Source: a virus
Strand: one strand, 5' to 3'
IMG/VR virus record: IMGVR_UViG_3300020438_000243
Coordinates: 1-25,707 of that record
DNA length: 25,707 nt
The notes beneath the pieces are model-generated. The model was given only the letters and a program-made list of their open reading frames with translations. It did not search any database and had not been told where the DNA came from. The position numbers were made by a program, and so were the translations under genes. Positions within the stretch are counted from its first letter, which is position 1, and the number at the start of each line of letters is the position of its first letter. Below are positions 1-6,840 of the stretch, one piece after another.

Positions 1-35
1 GTTGAATCTACAACAAGTGCGTACCTATCTGCCAT
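1..35 (-). CDS. 5' end of a further gene, cut by the window edge
   Basis: An ATG at 35-33 overlaps the TAA of the preceding 46-aa gene as TAATG, the same one-base overlap used at five other junctions here. A good Shine-Dalgarno (AGGAG) lies about 9 nt upstream. Eleven complete codons are visible, giving MADRYALVVDS before the window ends. The opening resembles the start of the 125-aa protein at 185-562 (MAHYAKVTDG) in style only. The function is unknown; position suggests another fibre-module virion or accessory protein. Confidence 0.7.
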   Translation of the reverse strand, partial: MADRYALVVDS

Positions 36-175
36 TATTCTACTCCTACGCTCACCGTTCCGGACCTAGTTGTTACTACTATGGTACCGGCTGTTAATTC
101 GACTGTAACTGTAGCGGATCTAGCCACTACTTTTAATGTTGCTGCTTCTGCTGGTTGTTCTCCTATAAAAGGCAT
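35..175 (-). CDS. 46-aa protein with a fibre-type N-terminus (MPFIG)
   Basis: This short ORF has ATG at 175-173 and TAA at 37-35. It is preceded by a strong RBS (TAGGAGAATAAT) that overlaps the TAG of the upstream gene, and it is followed by a TAATG overlap into the next start. The protein begins MPFIGEQPAEAATLK and is then a Thr/Val-rich beta-like stretch (SATVTVELTAGTIVVTT). The MPF[IL]G opening matches the start of the 382-aa fibre protein at 563-1711 (MPFLGKSP). It could be a free-standing or degenerate adaptor head of a fibre. The RBS and both tight junctions make it credible as a gene despite its size. The function is not known. Confidence 0.7.
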   Translation of the reverse strand: MPFIGEQPAEAATLKVVARSATVTVELTAGTIVVTTRSGTVSVGVE

Positions 176-184
176 ATTATTCTC

Positions 185-562
185 CTACGAACTTCGGGTA
201 TCTTCTACTTCATCCCATGTTTTATTGGTTTCATTCCAATTATATAATTTGCCGTCATCAGGAAGTGCTGTAGGAGGCTCCCATAGATAAGTACTAGAAT
301 TTAGTGTCCAGCTTGAAAAAGGTTGTGGTGCATAAAAACCAACACCATCATAATGATATCCAATTCCTGCATAATTTTTTCTTAAAGCAATTCCTCCATC
401 GGGATCGTCTCCATTAGGAGTATAATGAACATTACCTCTTGTATTATAAGACGTCTGAATCCACTCTCCCGGGCTATCGTCTACAAAATTATCAAAGAAC
501 TCTGCTTCTGCTACAAGTACTTTTTGTACGATACCATCTGTTACTTTAGCATAGTGTGCCAT
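185..562 (-). CDS. 125-aa fibre-module protein of a conserved marine-phage type, function unknown
   Basis: The protein starts MAHYAKVTDGIVQKVLVAE. It has a core with WIQTSYNTRGNVHY, ALRKNYAGIGYHYD and PQPFSSWTLNSSTYLWEPP, then an acidic Asp/Asn/Glu-rich end. This combination is familiar from memory as a small conserved protein repeated in T4-like cyanophage and other marine-phage structural regions, often annotated as hypothetical or structural. No catalytic motif or membrane segment is visible. The start is immediate after the upstream stop (TAA then ATG), with the RBS GGAGC lying inside the last codons of the upstream gene. The most likely role is a virion or fibre-associated component, inferred from neighbours. 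Confidence 0.8.
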   Translation of the reverse strand: MAHYAKVTDGIVQKVLVAEAEFFDNFVDDSPGEWIQTSYNTRGNVHYTPNGDDPDGGIALRKNYAGIGYHYDGVGFYAPQPFSSWTLNSSTYLWEPPTALPDDGKLYNWNETNKTWDEVEDTRSS

Positions 563-1711
563 TTATTGCTCCATTTTCATATAATAAACTGATACAATAC
601 TTGTGGAAGTAAAACCCGAACCACTAGTAGTATGAAATCTTATTTTTCTACAATCCTTGCCAGACCCTAAGTCAACATGGCCGTATGATTCAATAAAATA
701 GTTTGAGCCCTGTAAACTAGAGTGCATTTTGTAGAGCCAACGTCTTCCAGCATCTGGAGATGCCCACTCGGCAGTTCCATAAAAAGCAGTATTAGACCAA
801 TCACTAAACTGTCCTCCAGCAGTGTTATAGTTAACTCCGGTAAAACTAGTTCCAGATGCATACCAGCTATTATTATGGTATCCTGACGTTTTGAAAGCAG
901 AATCATCTGATAATTGAAGAATCATACTATTACCTGCAGAATTACATTTTACTGCAAAAAAAGTAACTAATATTTTATTACTTCCAGTTGGGATAGTAAA
1001 TTCTATATTATCTTGCCCCGCTGTTGCTGTTACAGTGCCCTGTGAACATTGAATATAACCACCACCACCACCAGCTTCTGCCCAAGTTAAGCCTCCTGTA
1101 TTTCCTGACTGGGCTGAAAGAAAGTACCCATTAGTAGGAGAATTACTAACTTGTAATCTAGCCTCATTAACTGCATCATCAGCTATACCAGCTTGTACTA
1201 CTGCGTCATCTCCTATCTTAGCTGAAGTAACTGCGTCATCTGCTATTTTTGCTGTACTTACCGCTCCATCTGTTAGTTCTGAAACTGTGATAGAGTTTGC
1301 AGCAAGATCTTGGGCAACAATAACATCTACACCAATTTTTGCGGATGTAATCGCATTATCTGCAATTTTTGCGGTTGTAACCGCACTATCTGTAATTTTT
1401 GCGGTAGTTATACTACCGTCATCAACACTAGGAGGAAGAGTTTTTGGCCCTTCAAAGCCTATAATATAGTCAATTACGTCATTACTTGTAAGTGCGCTAG
1501 CAAATACTATTGTTGAGCCACTTACTGTATAGGCGGCTACTGGTGCTTGTGTTACACCGTTTAAAGAGACCATTAAAGATTGTGTGGCTATTGGTGTATA
1601 GGCTACGCTATCTTTTGTCAAATTATAAGTAGCGGTAGCCGAAGTAGTAATTGCATCTAGCAATACAGTATGATTTCCGTTTTTTGTTGGTGATTTTCCT
1701 AAAAATGGCAT
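563..1711 (-). CDS. Tail fibre protein: adaptor head, decapeptide stalk, receptor-binding-type tip
   Basis: This is a 382-aa modular fibre. Residues about 1-90 form an adaptor-like beta domain (LMVSLNGV...YTVSG...ASALTSNDVIDYI) related to the stand-alone 108-aa protein at 2768-3094. Residues 97-186 are nine consecutive decapeptides of the ADDAVTSAKI type. Residues 188-213 are the stalk-tip junction (NSPTNGYFLSAQSGNTGG...LTWA) and a glycine run. Residues about 218-382 are a Trp/Tyr/Ser-rich C-terminal domain clearly paralogous to that of the upstream gene at 1712-2428. The ATG directly follows that gene's stop. The assembled protein is probably a trimeric adhesin; receptor and trimer state are inferred. 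Confidence 0.85.
   Translation of the reverse strand: MPFLGKSPTKNGNHTVLLDAITTSATATYNLTKDSVAYTPIATQSLMVSLNGVTQAPVAAYTVSGSTIVFASALTSNDVIDYIIGFEGPKTLPPSVDDGSITTAKITDSAVTTAKIADNAITSAKIGVDVIVAQDLAANSITVSELTDGAVSTAKIADDAVTSAKIGDDAVVQAGIADDAVNEARLQVSNSPTNGYFLSAQSGNTGGLTWAEAGGGGGYIQCSQGTVTATAGQDNIEFTIPTGSNKILVTFFAVKCNSAGNSMILQLSDDSAFKTSGYHNNSWYASGTSFTGVNYNTAGGQFSDWSNTAFYGTAEWASPDAGRRWLYKMHSSLQGSNYFIESYGHVDLGSGKDCRKIRFHTTSGSGFTSTSIVSVYYMKMEQ
1080..1184 (-). repeat. Dispersed 105-bp repeat, copy A
   Basis: By eye this segment matches 3893-3997 at 96 of 105 positions without gaps, including a 32-nt exact block. It encodes the last residues of the decapeptide stalk and the NSPTNGYFLSAQSGNTGG junction of the 382-aa fibre. 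Confidence 0.9.
1154..1423 (-). repeat. Nine decapeptide repeats in the 382-aa fibre
   Basis: Residues 97-186 divide exactly into nine 10-residue units such as TDSAVTTAKI, ADNAITSAKI and ADDAVTSAKI. Two divergent units (GVDVIVAQDL, AANSITVSEL) match the opening units of the 238-aa neighbour. Confidence 0.85.
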
Positions 1712-2428
1712 TTATGTCCCCATTTCCATGTAATAAACTGCTACAATACCTGAGGTAGTAAAGCCCGCACCTCCGGAGCTATGAAATCTTACTTTTCTAC
1801 AATCCTTACCAGCCCCTAAGTCAACATGACCATATGTTTCAGCAAAATAGTTTGAGCCAGCAAAACTACCACTCATTTTCCAACTCCAATGTCTTCCAGA
1901 ATCTGGAGAAGTCCATTCACATGACCCAAACTGAGCAGTATTACTCCAATCAGTAAACTGTGCTCCAGCAGTGTTATAGGTGGTTCCCGTTATATTTCCA
2001 GTTCCATTCCATGTGTAAGCACTGGAGTTATGGTATCCTGTTGTTTTGAAAGCAGAATCATCCGATAATTGAATAATTAAACTATTAGAAGATGCAGCAG
2101 TTACCATATCATAAAAAGAAACTAGTATTCTATCAGTTCCGGATGTAACAGTAAATTCTATATTATCTTGCCCTGCTGTGGGTGTTACTGTACTTCCTGA
2201 CTGAGTATAACCTCCTCCACCTGCAGCTGCTCCCCAGGTTAGTCCTCCAGTTGCGGAAGATTTTGCTTTTAATACATAATTATTAGTTGGACTATTATCT
2301 GCATATAATTTTGCTTCAGTTACTGCATTATCCTGTAGTTCGGAAACAGTAACAGCATTGGCAGCAATATCTTCTGCAAGAATTACATCAGCACCTATAC
2401 CATGAGTATTTAGCCTAGTTAAAGCCAT
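1712..2428 (-). CDS. Short tail fibre or tip protein, paralogue of the next gene
   Basis: This 238-aa protein lacks the MPFLG adaptor. It opens with three decapeptides (residues 12-41: GADVILAEDI, AANAVTVSEL, QDNAVTEAKL), then the junction NSPTNNYVLKAKSSATGG and a glycine run. Residues about 73-238 form a tip domain that parallels the 382-aa protein segment by segment: TAGQDNIEFT, QLSDDSAFKT, YNTAG.QF.DWSNTA and YGHVDLG.GKDCRK. The start overlaps the upstream stop as TAATG, with GGAG upstream. It is probably a receptor-binding fibre or a tip that associates with another fibre. Loss of the adaptor suggests it docks differently or is a duplicated tip. Confidence 0.8.
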   Translation of the reverse strand: MALTRLNTHGIGADVILAEDIAANAVTVSELQDNAVTEAKLYADNSPTNNYVLKAKSSATGGLTWGAAAGGGGYTQSGSTVTPTAGQDNIEFTVTSGTDRILVSFYDMVTAASSNSLIIQLSDDSAFKTTGYHNSSAYTWNGTGNITGTTYNTAGAQFTDWSNTAQFGSCEWTSPDSGRHWSWKMSGSFAGSNYFAETYGHVDLGAGKDCRKVRFHSSGGAGFTTSGIVAVYYMEMGT

Positions 2429-2763
2429 TAGGTAATCTCCATAAACCCTAGAGTAGCATCAATTGCTGAGGCTGTGCCTGATTTTACTCGTAAAACATCT
2501 GTTGTTTCTAAAACATATTTTTGTCCTGCTAGTACTTCTAATGTGGTTCGTCCCGGAATACTCACAGTATCAAGAACTTGAAAGTCTGCGTTTGATGCAG
2601 AAGTATCTTGCATTTGTACTGTAACATTTACAGCATTTGCTGTCTTATTACAAAGTGCCAAACCAAGAATTATTGTAGTTGTACTAGATGGAACAGTATA
2701 TAAATCAACATAAGCTGAGTGATTTACACTTGCTGCGAATGCATTTTTAAATGTATTTGCCAT
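2428..2763 (-). CDS. 111-aa beta-sandwich-like fibre-module structural protein
   Basis: This small protein is composed almost entirely of predicted beta segments: DLYTVPSSTTTIILGLALCNKT, VNVTVQMQDTS, TTLEVLAGQKYVLETTDVLRV, IDATLGFMEIT. The pattern resembles small virion proteins of marine tailed phages. It has no signal peptide or catalytic motif. The RBS AGGAT lies before the ATG, there is a short gap from the upstream stop, and the end overlaps the next start as TAATG. The likely role is a virion decoration or fibre-connector protein, inferred from context and composition. Confidence 0.7.
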   Translation of the reverse strand: MANTFKNAFAASVNHSAYVDLYTVPSSTTTIILGLALCNKTANAVNVTVQMQDTSASNADFQVLDTVSIPGRTTLEVLAGQKYVLETTDVLRVKSGTASAIDATLGFMEIT

Positions 2764-2767
2764 AATT

Positions 2768-3094
2768 TTATCCTAATGCGATTGCCAATGCTGTAGCGTC
2801 GTCTACTAATGCAAAGGTTCCTGCTCCTGCAGAAAATTCTAATTTATCTGTGTTTATAGTTACTACATCATTTGCTGCAGCTCCATTTGTTAAAACTACA
2901 GAAGTACCATTTGTTGCTGCGTAATCTACTCCATTATCTAATAGTACACCATTTAAAAATACCATTAATTCACCAACATTATAAGTTACTGAAAATGTAG
3001 TTTGATTACTTGTTGCTACAAATTCTGTAACAGAATTAGTATTTATTGTACCTGCTATGGTAGATACTGACGAAGCTACTGGTGATGTTGACAT
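2768..3094 (-). CDS. 108-aa stand-alone fibre adaptor-domain protein
   Basis: Residues about 25-90 read FVATSNQTTFSVTYNVGELM, then VFLNGVLLDNGVDYAATNG, then VVLTNGAAANDVVTI. This is a beta domain commonly found near the N-terminus of phage tail fibres. The same pattern (LMV.LNGV...Y...G...V...A...NDV) forms the head of the 382-aa fibre at 563-1711. Here it stands alone, followed only by a short Ala-rich tail. The start overlaps the upstream stop (TAATG), with AGAGGA as RBS. It may be a connector between the tail tip and fibres, or a decayed fibre head. Confidence 0.75.
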   Translation of the reverse strand: MSTSPVASSVSTIAGTINTNSVTEFVATSNQTTFSVTYNVGELMVFLNGVLLDNGVDYAATNGTSVVLTNGAAANDVVTINTDKLEFSAGAGTFALVDDATALAIALG

Positions 3095-3360
3095 TATCTA
3101 TCCTCTGGATTCTTAGCCATCTTTTCATCATGTGCAGCTTTGGCTGCAATAACATCTGAGGTATGTACTGCTGCACAAATTGCTTTTACTTCAGTAGATT
3201 GACTACTATAGTCTTGGCCAGCTTCAATCGTATAGCGATGAAAAGAGCGAGAAATTTCTACTCCATCTTTTTTAATTACTGTAGCGGTTCTTACCTGTAC
3301 GGTTTTAAAAGGGCCGACTACCTCTATTTTATCTTCTTCTGTTGATTCTGCGAGTGCCAT
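3094..3360 (-). CDS. 88-aa small conserved phage protein, unknown function
   Basis: The protein is charged and soluble-looking: an acidic start (ESTEEDKIEV), a beta-type middle (TVQVRTATVIKKDGVEISRS) and a helical C-terminus (EVKAICAAVHTSDVIAAKAA). It has no recognised catalytic motif. The strong RBS AAGGAGGAATT directly precedes the ATG, so the start is secure. It sits between two fibre genes. The style recalls small proteins seen in marine-phage fibre regions. A role as fibre chaperone or assembly factor is possible, but nothing in the sequence proves it. Confidence 0.7.
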   Translation of the reverse strand: MALAESTEEDKIEVVGPFKTVQVRTATVIKKDGVEISRSFHRYTIEAGQDYSSQSTEVKAICAAVHTSDVIAAKAAHDEKMAKNPEDR

Positions 3361-3369
3361 AATTCCTCC

Positions 3370-5691
3370 TTATGCCGTATAATAAAAGCCGCCACAATAA
3401 AGCCAGCTACTTCCGCTTGTTTTTAACTGTGAAATCGGCCAGCCATCAAAACCACTTGCTGGCTGAAAACTTATATAAGTTTGCCCTGCACTAACACTAC
3501 CGAAATGTGCATTAGCACTAGCCCAATATTTTGAGTAGCCAATATCGACCGATCCAGAACTATTACTGTTTTGTTCATCTAAGCAAGTAAACGGTAGTCC
3601 TCCAAGGTACAAATTACCCGACGCACTTCCATGACTAGATCCAGTAGGGCTGATAGCTATCTTAAAGGTAACATACCTGCCTATTTTTGTGTACCATCCA
3701 TTTTGATAGTTATACGATACTGATGAAAAGCTTCCGCTACTTGGTTGAAAAGCAGGAGTAAAAGTTCCTTCTTCGTAGTCATCTAATAAGTTTGCTGCGG
3801 TTGCTGAGTTTACACCTAAATAAATACCTGATGATGCTGAAGCAGGCAGTAAATTATTACTTGACGAACTCCATCCATCAATTCCAGCAGCAGCCCAAGT
3901 TAATCCGCCAGTGTTTCCTGATTGGGCTGAAAGAAAATACCCATTAGTAGGAGAGTTACTAACTTGTAATCTAGCCTCATTAACTGCGTCATCTGCTACG
4001 GCTGCTTGTACAACTGCATCATCCGCTATAAGTGCGGAAGTAATCGCATCGTCAGCTATAAGTGCAGAAGTAATCGCATCATCTGCAATAAGTGCGGAAG
4101 TAATCGCATCATCTGCAATAAGTGCGGAAGTAATCGCATCGTCAGCTATCTTAGCTGAAGTAACTGCATCATCTGCTAGATCAGCAGTTACGATAGTACC
4201 ATCTACAATTTTTGCTGATGTAACTGTATTATCCCCTGGAGTTACACCACTTGACCCATCTAATAATATGTTTGTAGGACGATAAGGATAAACAAATATC
4301 ACACTCGCACTTTCTACATAAACAATCGGTTGTGATATTGTAGGTTCAGTGGCAGTTAAACCACCTGCAGAAGAAGAGCTTAAGTAATACCATTGTCCGA
4401 CTGTCAAACCATGAGAAGATATTGTAAATCTTCCTGCTTGTGCTACAGTAAAGTTATTTGAATCTGCTACTGCTGTTACAATTCCGAGTGCAAGAGTTGA
4501 ATTATCATTTGCTTGTGCTTTTACCCAACTAGATCCATTGTGTCTTATTGCATCTTTTGCTACAAGTCCATGACTTGATTGAGTAATATCAGTTGTGTTT
4601 CCAGTCGAAGAACCCCCTCCACCTGATACTGTAATTGTTTTAGTTGCACCAGTTCCACTAGCTGTTACTCCTGATCCTACAAAATTTAGAGTAGTAGCTG
4701 CTGTTGATAAAGATGAGCCTTCCTCTTGTACTGTAAGAGAGCTACCAGAACTATCATTTACCCAAGCATAGTCTGAGCCATTCCAACCAAGTATTTGTCC
4801 GTTTCCAGCACTACTTTGATTTAAGTGTGTGTCAACCCTCGCATTTGTATAGTATAAATTGGTTGAGCCCTCTGTAATTTCATCAGAGTTATCTTTTGTA
4901 GCTACCTGTGCATCCACATATGCTTTTACTGATTGTTGTGAGGCTACATGAGTTGCACTATTTGAAGCCATATTGTCTTCATCTTTTAGTGCATTTGTTA
5001 TTCTTGCATCAGCTCTCGCACTTGTAAAGTATAGATTACTTGATCCTTCACTTAAATTATCTGTATCTGCTGCTGCAATTCTCGCATCAGCTCTCGCATT
5101 TGTAAAGTATAGGTTACTTGATCCTTCACTAACGTCATCTGTATCTACACCCGTATAATTTCTTGTATTTGTAACAATTTGATTTCCCATTAAACCGTGG
5201 GAAGAGCATTGATAGTGTAATACTAACGGTGTAGCGTCAGCTACTACAATTTGTGTATATGCTCCGGATGACCCAGGAGTACCGTTAGTTGTTACTCCAG
5301 TAGAATAAGCAGTAGTTTTTGCAGATTCATAGTAAAAAAGAAGTGGATGACCGCTATTTGAACTATCTGCTTGGTCAAACTTATATGTGTTTCCAGGAGC
5401 AAGTATAAGTGTTGGAGAAAATGATCCGTCTATCTTATACCCAGAACTTGAACCAGAGCCATTATATCTATGAGTCGCATCTTTTGTAGCTACTGTAACT
5501 TTAAAAGTAACCGCAGAACTTTCATGACGAATTCCTCCGGCTTCTCCAACAGTAATAATATCTCCATTGGCATCACGGACAAAAATTCGTTGGTCTTTAG
5601 CATTAAGTGCAACTTCGCCTACAGCTATATCACTTGCTGTAGGCTTAGAAAGAGCTGTTTCACTCTTTTTTACTTTAATTACTACTGGCAT
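3370..5691 (-). CDS. 773-aa tail fibre with cupredoxin-like domain, decapeptide stalk and C-terminal tip
   Basis: This is a long mosaic fibre. Residues 1-55 form a fibre-type head (KPTASDIAVGEVALNAKDQR, then IFVRDANGDIITVGE). Residues about 58-176 resemble a cupredoxin, with candidate copper ligands H115, C162, H165 and M168. Residues about 183-290 carry [LI]SEGSSNLYFTNARADARI-type repeats. Residues 486-575 are nine decapeptides, four of them exact ADDAITSALI. The junction NSPTNGYFLSAQSGNTGG follows at about 579-600. Residues about 635-773 form a tip with DDYEEGTFTPAF and NGWYTKIGRYVTF, typical of phage fibre ends. The RBS is AGGAC. It probably recognises the host surface. The head and the complete tip suggest it can act as a whole fibre. 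Confidence 0.85.
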   Translation of the reverse strand: MPVVIKVKKSETALSKPTASDIAVGEVALNAKDQRIFVRDANGDIITVGEAGGIRHESSAVTFKVTVATKDATHRYNGSGSSSGYKIDGSFSPTLILAPGNTYKFDQADSSNSGHPLLFYYESAKTTAYSTGVTTNGTPGSSGAYTQIVVADATPLVLHYQCSSHGLMGNQIVTNTRNYTGVDTDDVSEGSSNLYFTNARADARIAAADTDNLSEGSSNLYFTSARADARITNALKDEDNMASNSATHVASQQSVKAYVDAQVATKDNSDEITEGSTNLYYTNARVDTHLNQSSAGNGQILGWNGSDYAWVNDSSGSSLTVQEEGSSLSTAATTLNFVGSGVTASGTGATKTITVSGGGGSSTGNTTDITQSSHGLVAKDAIRHNGSSWVKAQANDNSTLALGIVTAVADSNNFTVAQAGRFTISSHGLTVGQWYYLSSSSAGGLTATEPTISQPIVYVESASVIFVYPYRPTNILLDGSSGVTPGDNTVTSAKIVDGTIVTADLADDAVTSAKIADDAITSALIADDAITSALIADDAITSALIADDAITSALIADDAVVQAAVADDAVNEARLQVSNSPTNGYFLSAQSGNTGGLTWAAAGIDGWSSSSNNLLPASASSGIYLGVNSATAANLLDDYEEGTFTPAFQPSSGSFSSVSYNYQNGWYTKIGRYVTFKIAISPTGSSHGSASGNLYLGGLPFTCLDEQNSNSSGSVDIGYSKYWASANAHFGSVSAGQTYISFQPASGFDGWPISQLKTSGSSWLYCGGFYYTA
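3893..3997 (-). repeat. Dispersed 105-bp repeat, copy B
   Basis: This is the partner of 1080-1184, in the 773-aa fibre gene in the same frame and at the same stalk-tip position. The flanking tip sequences are unrelated, so the repeat marks an exchange or duplication junction. Confidence 0.9.
3967..4236 (-). repeat. Nine 30-bp/decapeptide tandem repeats in the 773-aa fibre
   Basis: Residues 486-575 divide exactly into nine decapeptides. Four in a row are ADDAITSALI, and the 30-bp units at 4081-4110 and 4111-4140 are identical. Unit boundaries keep frame, so copy-number change would alter stalk length without breaking the gene. Confidence 0.9.
5001..5148 (-). repeat. Two imperfect 70-bp units (period 78 bp) in the 773-aa fibre
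   Basis: The segments at 5001-5070 and 5079-5148 are closely similar and encode SEGSSNLYFT[NS]ARADARI. A third, more diverged copy (EGSTNLYYTNARVDTHL) lies near 4820-4880. Confidence 0.8.
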
Positions 5692-5703
5692 AGTATTGTC
5701 CTA

Positions 5704-6819
5704 TTAGCTATAAGTGCCGCCGTCTATAGTTGTTGTCCAAGAGATAGTATCAGAAGATGATGTATATAAAAGTATTCCATCATTTGAGCCGCCACCATCT
5801 AAAGCGGAAAGTGTATTTGCTGTATTTGCTACAAGTACTGAACCTTTTGCTGCTGCTGAAAGTCCTGTTCCACCATCTGCAACTGCAAGGTCGGTAATTC
5901 CCGTAATAGTTCCACCTGTAATAGCAGCATTTGCAGTTTCTATATCAGCTATAAGAGTCGCAACGGCATACCCTGTTCCACTTGTATCTACTGTAGTAGT
6001 TGGAGCCGCTTGTAGATTTTTAAATAATTTCCATTTTTGGTCTCCAGCATCACGGAAAAGACCACTATATTCATCTTGTGACCCAGAATCATCGTATAGT
6101 CCATAAAAACCAATATCAATACTGTCCGAAGAATTATTTCCAGTTGCTAAAGCAAGCATAGAATCTGCGACATTTACAGTCGTAGAAGATACAGTAGTAG
6201 TTGTACCTGATACTGTAAGATTTCCAGAGATTGTTACGTTTGTTGGAAATCCAATATTAATTTTATTATCTGATACTGTAGTTTCAATTTCATTTGCAGT
6301 ACCTTCAAAAGTAAGAGTATCGGTTCCTACTGTAACAGTATCATTTGAACCACTATCAGCAGCTATTGTTAAAGAAGTTGATAAGGCTGCCCAACTAAGT
6401 ACACCTGAACCGTTAGTTTGTAAGTAGTACCCATTAGTTATAGCCCCAGGTAGCGTATAAGTTAAATCGCCGGATAAAGCTGCGGGAGCTTGAACAGTAA
6501 TAGCACTAGTACCATTAGAGGTGGCTTCTAAAAGCTTTAGCCCACCTTGATCTTTTAGTTGTAGCTCATCTAATCGTTTATCAGCATCGACTAGTATAGC
6601 ACTGCTTGCAGTTAGAGTTCCAGCAGTATGATCAAGCATGTCCGTAAAATGTGATCCTCCAACAATTTCTGGAGTATTACCACCACCACTAACATTTCCT
6701 ATGGCTAATTTTTTGCCGTAAGTACCACCTGTACCATATGCATAAAATAGCTCACCTTGTGGAACACTCGTAGGTTTTCCATTTCCTGTGCTTCTTTTAA
6801 TTTGAATTGTTTGAGCCAT
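5704..6819 (-). CDS. 371-aa tail fibre or virion structural protein of marine-phage type
   Basis: The N-terminus (TIQIKRSTGNGKPTSVPQGE) resembles the head of phage fibre proteins that begin with a QIKRS...P..L..GEL pattern. Around residues 195-225, VTISGNLTVSGTTTTVSST followed by TVNVADSMLALATGN is a block familiar from T4-like cyanophage structural proteins. Residues about 130-145 carry a diverged junction (NGYYLQTNGSGVLSWA) like those in the other fibres. The C-terminal part is Gly/Thr/Ser-rich with ADGGTGLSAAAKGSVLV. The RBS is GGAG about 9 nt upstream. It is likely a fibre or fibre-connector; receptor binding is unproven. Confidence 0.8.
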   Translation of the reverse strand: MAQTIQIKRSTGNGKPTSVPQGELFYAYGTGGTYGKKLAIGNVSGGGNTPEIVGGSHFTDMLDHTAGTLTASSAILVDADKRLDELQLKDQGGLKLLEATSNGTSAITVQAPAALSGDLTYTLPGAITNGYYLQTNGSGVLSWAALSTSLTIAADSGSNDTVTVGTDTLTFEGTANEIETTVSDNKINIGFPTNVTISGNLTVSGTTTTVSSTTVNVADSMLALATGNNSSDSIDIGFYGLYDDSGSQDEYSGLFRDAGDQKWKLFKNLQAAPTTTVDTSGTGYAVATLIADIETANAAITGGTITGITDLAVADGGTGLSAAAKGSVLVANTANTLSALDGGGSNDGILLYTSSSDTISWTTTIDGGTYS

Positions 6820-6840
6820 TTATAAAACTCCGAATTATCC

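Noticed and set aside
1594-1621. TTGACA ... TATACA on the minus strand as a further promoter
   Set aside because: The spacer is only 15 nt and it lies inside the 382-aa fibre coding sequence (LTKDSVAYT). No gene begins just after it.
3967-4236. CRISPR-like array of 30-bp repeats
   Set aside because: Units are directly adjacent without spacers, keep reading frame and encode a decapeptide within a fibre gene.
3911-4285. Long plus-strand ORF (124 aa) with repeats ASSAISAEVI
   Set aside because: It is the antisense reading of the 30-bp decapeptide repeat in the 773-aa fibre. It has no RBS or neighbours on that strand.
3370-5691. Diversity-generating retroelement variable region at the fibre C-terminus
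   Set aside because: No reverse transcriptase, no second template-like copy of the C-terminal sequence and no adenine-biased variation are visible in the window.
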